Source: Bradyrhizobium zhengyangense (GTDB lineage: Bacteria > Pseudomonadota > Alphaproteobacteria > Rhizobiales > Xanthobacteraceae). Taken from it: 64,000 bases of DNA. Location: NCBI RefSeq assembly GCF_022012435.1, contig NZ_JAKLUA010000003.1:372001-436000 (forward strand), read 5' to 3'. The notes under the pieces are model-generated. The model searched no databases. It was not told the DNA's origin and was given only the letters and a program-made list of their open reading frames with translations. The position numbers and the translations under genes were made by a program. Each line of letters opens with the position of its first letter. Within the stretch, counting starts at the first letter, position 1. Of the stretch, positions 61,020 through 64,000 are shown piece after piece.

Positions 61020-62171
61020 TTACCTCACCAGCGCGTACTTGCCATTCTTCACCGTCAGCAAGATGCGCGAGCGCTCGTCGAGGCCATAGCGATCCTTTTC
61101 GGTGAAGTTGTAGACGCCCTGGCTCGCGGCCAGCTCCTTCTCGGACAACAGGGCCTGGCGGATCGCTTCGCGGAATTCCGGCGTGCCGGGTTTTGCGGTC
61201 TTCAGCGCCGTCGGGATGATGCGCTTGAGGATCTCGAAGGCATCGTAGGAATGACCGGCGAACTGGCTGCGGCTGTTCGGGCCGTACTTGGCTTCATAGG
61301 CCGAGTTCAGCGCGAGGCCCGGCTTCTTGGTGGCGGCTTCGTCCGGCTGGTCCTCGGGGTCCATGACCGGGCCCGACGCCATCAGCACGCCTTCGGCCGC
61401 CTTGCCGGCGATGCGGATGAAGTCCATGCTGGCTGCGCCGTGGGTCTGGTAGATCAGGCCCTGATAGCCGCGCTCGCGCAGTTCGGTCTGTGGCAGTGCG
61501 GCCGCGGTGCCGGAGGCGCCAACCAGGATCGCATCGGGATTGGCGGCCACGAGCTTCAGCACCTGGCCAGTCACCGAGGTATCCGGACGGGCGAAGCGCT
61601 CCTCGTCGACGATGGTCATGCCCATCGGCACGGCCTGCGCCTTCAGGTCGTTGAACCAGAGGTCGCCATAGGAGTCGGAATAGCCGATATAGCCGAGGGT
61701 CTTGATGCCCTTCGACTTCATGTGCTCGTACAGCACCTTGCCGACGATCGGGATCGGCTGCGGCATCGCCACCGACCACTTCATGCGTTCGGGCGTGATC
61801 GGGAAGGGGGCCAGACCAAAGTGCGGAATGCCGGCTTCATTGGCGACGTTGGAGACCGCGATCGTCGGCGGCGTCAGCGCCGAGCCCATGATGATGTCGG
61901 CCTTGGATTCCGTCACAAAGCGGCGGGCATTGGTGGTCGCGGTGGTGGGATCGCCGCCGTCGTCGAGCACGATCACTTTCAGCGGAACGCCAGCGATTTC
62001 CTTCGGCACGAATTCCAGCGCGTTGCGCTCGGGGATTCCGAGGGCGGCGCCCGGGCCGGTCGTGGTGGTGGTGATGCCGATGGTGATTTCGGCGGTCTGA
62101 GCGAGCGCGGGCAAGGCCGGCAACGCCAGCGTTGCAGCCGCGATGGCGGCAGTCAGGTAAAAGCGTTTCAT
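61020..62171 (-). CDS. branched-chain/aromatic-type ABC substrate-binding protein (LivK-like)
   Basis: Periplasmic binding protein of 383 residues in the Peripla_BP_6 family. The signal peptide ends ALPALA before QTAE. The domain starts ITIGITTTTTGPGAALGIPERN and shows YIGYSDSYGDLWFNDLKA as in LivK-type proteins. In aromatic-degrading alphaproteobacteria, homologues beside feruloyl-CoA genes bind aromatic acids such as coumarate or ferulate rather than leucine; that is my preferred reading here. ATG at 62171 has GGAGG five bases ahead; the frame's earlier TTG at 62174 is immediately adjacent. It is the last gene of the leftward operon; no permease is within the window. Confidence 0.9.
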   Translation of the reverse strand: MKRFYLTAAIAAATLALPALPALAQTAEITIGITTTTTGPGAALGIPERNALEFVPKEIAGVPLKVIVLDDGGDPTTATTNARRFVTESKADIIMGSALTPPTIAVSNVANEAGIPHFGLAPFPITPERMKWSVAMPQPIPIVGKVLYEHMKSKGIKTLGYIGYSDSYGDLWFNDLKAQAVPMGMTIVDEERFARPDTSVTGQVLKLVAANPDAILVGASGTAAALPQTELRERGYQGLIYQTHGAASMDFIRIAGKAAEGVLMASGPVMDPEDQPDEAATKKPGLALNSAYEAKYGPNSRSQFAGHSYDAFEILKRIIPTALKTAKPGTPEFREAIRQALLSEKELAASQGVYNFTEKDRYGLDERSRILLTVKNGKYALVR

Positions 62172-62260
62172 CAATTCCTCCCTTGACGTTTTTCTTTGAA
62201 AGCAGAAATCGGGGATGAATTCAGCCCCGTCTTTTGGCGATGCGGCGATTTAGCTCCGGA

Positions 62261-62680
62261 TTATCTCCCTGTGAATTTGGCTACCATTTCCGGAGGGAAT
62301 GGTGCCGATTTCAGTTTGTCGGGGTTAACGGGGTCGCGGCCGACCAGAACGCGCGTCTCAAAACCTTCGATGGCGAGCGCCTCGCCCTTGTAGACGTTGT
62401 GCTTCACCTCGAAGCTCGAGCGCTTGATGCTCTCGATCTTCGTTTCGATGGTGATCCAGTCGCCATAGGTCGAGGGGATGTAGAACTTGGACCGCGTATC
62501 GACCATGGGGATACCCACCAGGCCGTATTTGCGGACCAGGTCCTGCTTGGAGAAGCCGGCGACCTCGAACAGGGTCGACGTCGAATCGTCGAACATCGCG
62601 AAATAGCGCGGATAGTAGACGATGTTAGCGGGGTCGCAGTCGCCCCACTGGATCTGAACGTCACGCCGGTTCACGAACAT
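62261..62680 (-). CDS. 4-hydroxybenzoyl-CoA thioesterase-family protein
   Basis: Hotdog-fold acyl-CoA thioesterase of 139 residues. The 4HBT signature reads QWGDCDPANIVYYPRYFAMFDD, whose Asp is the catalytic residue in Pseudomonas 4HBT; GIPMVDTRSKFYIPSTYGDWI follows. It would hydrolyse an aromatic or acyl-CoA, releasing the free acid. It begins 12 bases after the SDR stop on the same strand, in an operon with a feruloyl-CoA synthase-like ligase, so a hydroxycinnamoyl or hydroxybenzoyl-CoA is the likely substrate. AAGGCG is the only, weak, ribosome site. Confidence 0.88.
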   Translation of the reverse strand: MFVNRRDVQIQWGDCDPANIVYYPRYFAMFDDSTSTLFEVAGFSKQDLVRKYGLVGIPMVDTRSKFYIPSTYGDWITIETKIESIKRSSFEVKHNVYKGEALAIEGFETRVLVGRDPVNPDKLKSAPFPPEMVAKFTGR

Positions 62681-62692
62681 GCGTTGAGCGCC

Positions 62693-63454
62693 TTATTTCG
62701 GCGCCATGCGCAGCGAGCCGTCGAGGCGCACCACTTCGCCGTTGAGGTAGGAGTTCTCGACCATGTGCAGCGCGAGCGCAGCGAACTCGTCGGCGTTGCC
62801 GAGGCGGCGCGGGAACGGGATCGCGGCAGCGAGCGAGTCCTGCGCTTCCTGCGGCAGATTGGCGAGCAGAGGCGTCAGGAACAGGCCGGGCGCAATCGTC
62901 AGCACGCGGACGCCGAACTGGGCGAGTTCGCGCGCGATCGGCAAGGTCATGCCGACGATGCCGCCCTTCGAGGCTGAGTAGGCCGACTGGCCGATCTGGC
63001 CGTCATAGGCGGCGACAGAGGCCGTGTTGATGATGACGCCGCGCTCGCCGCTCGCCTGCGGCTCGAGCTTGGACATCTCGGTCGCGGCAAGGCGCAGCAT
63101 GTTGAAGGTGCCGATCAAATTGACCTTGATCACCTTGTCGAAATCGGCGAGCGCCATCGGGCCGTCGCGGCCGACGACACGCTTGGCAACGCCGATGCCG
63201 GCGCAATTGACCAGCACGCGGGCCGGGCCGTGGGCCTTGGTAGCCTGTGCGATCGCAGCTTCAGCAGAGGCCGCGTCGGAGACGTCGCAGGTGACAGCGA
63301 CGCCCTTGATCTCGGCGGCAACGGTTTCCGCGAGCTTGGCATTGAGATCGAACACCGCGACCTTGGCGCCCTGCGCGGCCAGTTTTCGTGCGGTGGCAGC
63401 GCCCAGTCCCGATGCGCCGCCGGTGACGATGGCTGCCTGATCCTTCAACAACAT
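62693..63454 (-). CDS. SDR, 3-hydroxyacyl-CoA dehydrogenase type (HSD10-like)
   Basis: Short-chain dehydrogenase of 253 residues: TGGASGLG (11-18) for NAD, NCAGIG, NTASVAA with the catalytic Ser, and YSASKGG with Tyr and Lys, so the active site is complete. The insert [25 protein letters not shown] and the ending [14 protein letters not shown] are typical of the 17beta-HSD10 / 3-hydroxyacyl-CoA dehydrogenase group. It would oxidise a 3-hydroxyacyl-CoA, here probably in side-chain shortening of a phenylpropanoid. AAGGAG lies seven bases ahead of ATG 63454. The ligase gene ends 24 bases upstream and the thioesterase follows by 12 bases. Confidence 0.9.
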   Translation of the reverse strand: MLLKDQAAIVTGGASGLGAATARKLAAQGAKVAVFDLNAKLAETVAAEIKGVAVTCDVSDAASAEAAIAQATKAHGPARVLVNCAGIGVAKRVVGRDGPMALADFDKVIKVNLIGTFNMLRLAATEMSKLEPQASGERGVIINTASVAAYDGQIGQSAYSASKGGIVGMTLPIARELAQFGVRVLTIAPGLFLTPLLANLPQEAQDSLAAAIPFPRRLGNADEFAALALHMVENSYLNGEVVRLDGSLRMAPK

Positions 63455-63478
63455 GGCGTTCTCCTTCGATGAGCTTCT

Positions 63479-64000
63479 TTAGCCGACCGATATCACACGG
63501 TCGGACGGATTGGCAGCGTAGAGCTCTTCGATCAACGCGGTGCGCTGCTCGAGCACGGCGCGCTGGTTGATCGAGCCCTTGTCTGTGACTTCGCCCTTGT
63601 CGATCGAGAGCGGGGTGTCCATCAGGATCGCGCGCGTGACCCGTGTCGAGGAGCCGGTGGCCTGGCCGAGGAAGCGCGTCAGCCGCTCGCGAAAAGCCTC
63701 CCGTACCAGGCGGTCGCGCGCAGTGACGGTGAGATCGTCAGCCGGCAGCGTCGGGTTGACAAGGCGGCAGCCGTCGAGGTCGAGGACGACGAGGGCGGAG
63801 ATCTCGTCGCGGTTGATGCCGGCGATGACGACGTCGCGCACCAGCGGCGCGCAGGCCGCGGTGAGGCGCGCACGCAAAGGCCCGACGCTGACCCAGGTGC
63901 CGCTCGCGAGCTTGAAATCCTCGCTGACGCGGCCGTCGAAATCGAAGCCGGCGTTGAGATCGTCAGGGTCGGACGGCTTCAGCGCATCGCCCATCTTGTA
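63479..64000 (-). CDS. feruloyl-CoA synthase-like ligase, C-terminal part only
   Basis: The last 173 residues of an adenylate-forming ligase whose start is outside the window. The visible part begins YKMGDALKPSDPDD, then FDFDGRVSEDFKLASGTWVSVGPLR, the hinge and C-terminal entrance of feruloyl-CoA synthases, and ends with TDKGSINQRAVLEQR, where the catalytic Lys is the K in TDKGSIN. Feruloyl-CoA synthase activates ferulate, coumarate or caffeate for side-chain removal. It is the first visible gene of the operon with the SDR, thioesterase and binding protein, which together form a hydroxycinnamate uptake and breakdown unit. Confidence 0.88.
   Translation of the reverse strand, partial: YKMGDALKPSDPDDLNAGFDFDGRVSEDFKLASGTWVSVGPLRARLTAACAPLVRDVVIAGINRDEISALVVLDLDGCRLVNPTLPADDLTVTARDRLVREAFRERLTRFLGQATGSSTRVTRAILMDTPLSIDKGEVTDKGSINQRAVLEQRTALIEELYAANPSDRVISVG

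Overview
The window looks like a chromosomal segment of an alphaproteobacterium of the Bradyrhizobium / Rhodopseudomonas type. This rests on high GC with strong GC bias at third codon positions, several families of short extragenic palindromes typical of that group, orphan TrpX-like and TAXI-type binding proteins, DUF3307/DUF2059/DUF1349 proteins, an MloK1-like channel and a feruloyl-CoA synthase operon. I see no insertion sequence, phage gene, CRISPR array or replication origin. Both edges cut genes: a His-rich exported protein on the left and a feruloyl-CoA synthase-like ligase on the right.

Layout. 0-13 kb: mostly minus-strand catabolic and detoxification enzymes: an epoxide hydrolase-like protein, two paralogous metallo-beta-lactamase-fold hydrolases, a beta-lactamase-like serine hydrolase, a GST, a fumarylacetoacetase-family hydrolase, a quinone reductase-like MDR, a divergent SDR, CvpA, a GMC oxidoreductase and a coniferyl-aldehyde-type dehydrogenase. 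Palindromic repeats fill several gaps. 13.3 kb: initiator tRNA-Met with a strong terminator, then a PhzF-like protein. 14.7-22.8 kb: an oxidase locus. A periplasmic multicopper oxidase converges on a minus-strand operon of a MoaF-like small protein, a tyrosinase, a LodA/GoxA-type quinoprotein oxidase, its LodB/GoxB-type flavoprotein and a DJ-1/PfpI protein. 23-32 kb: DUF1349, a lone binding protein, an ArsR regulator divergent from an SDR across a perfect operator, a large cyclase/ATPase/TPR regulator, OpgC and DUF2059.

32.4-45.1 kb: a divergent, AraC-associated transport and catabolism locus. The leftward operon encodes an acyl-CoA synthetase, an ABC permease, a periplasmic binding protein, a permease fused to a strictosidine-synthase/SMP-30-like beta-propeller, a second free propeller and a two-NBD ATPase. 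Some of these genes share 4-base stop/start overlaps. The rightward arm encodes the AraC regulator, a second AMP-forming ligase and an MDR dehydrogenase. 45-64 kb: MFS transporter, zinc-ribbon MBL protein, a MetX-like/desaturase pair behind a 31-bp palindrome, a receiver-EAL protein, two WYL regulators each divergent from a GST-containing unit, a cyclic-nucleotide-gated channel, an anchored TAXI protein, and finally a feruloyl-CoA synthase / SDR / thioesterase / binding-protein operon.

Two systems deserve most attention. One is the operon pairing a tyrosinase with a quinoprotein oxidase and its maturase, beside a multicopper oxidase; both operon enzymes may carry self-made Cys thioether cross-links. 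The other is the ABC importer whose permease carries its own C-terminal propeller. Three near-perfect operators (25.47, 47.37 and 52.44 kb) are also directly visible. All functional names come from motif reading without database searches.
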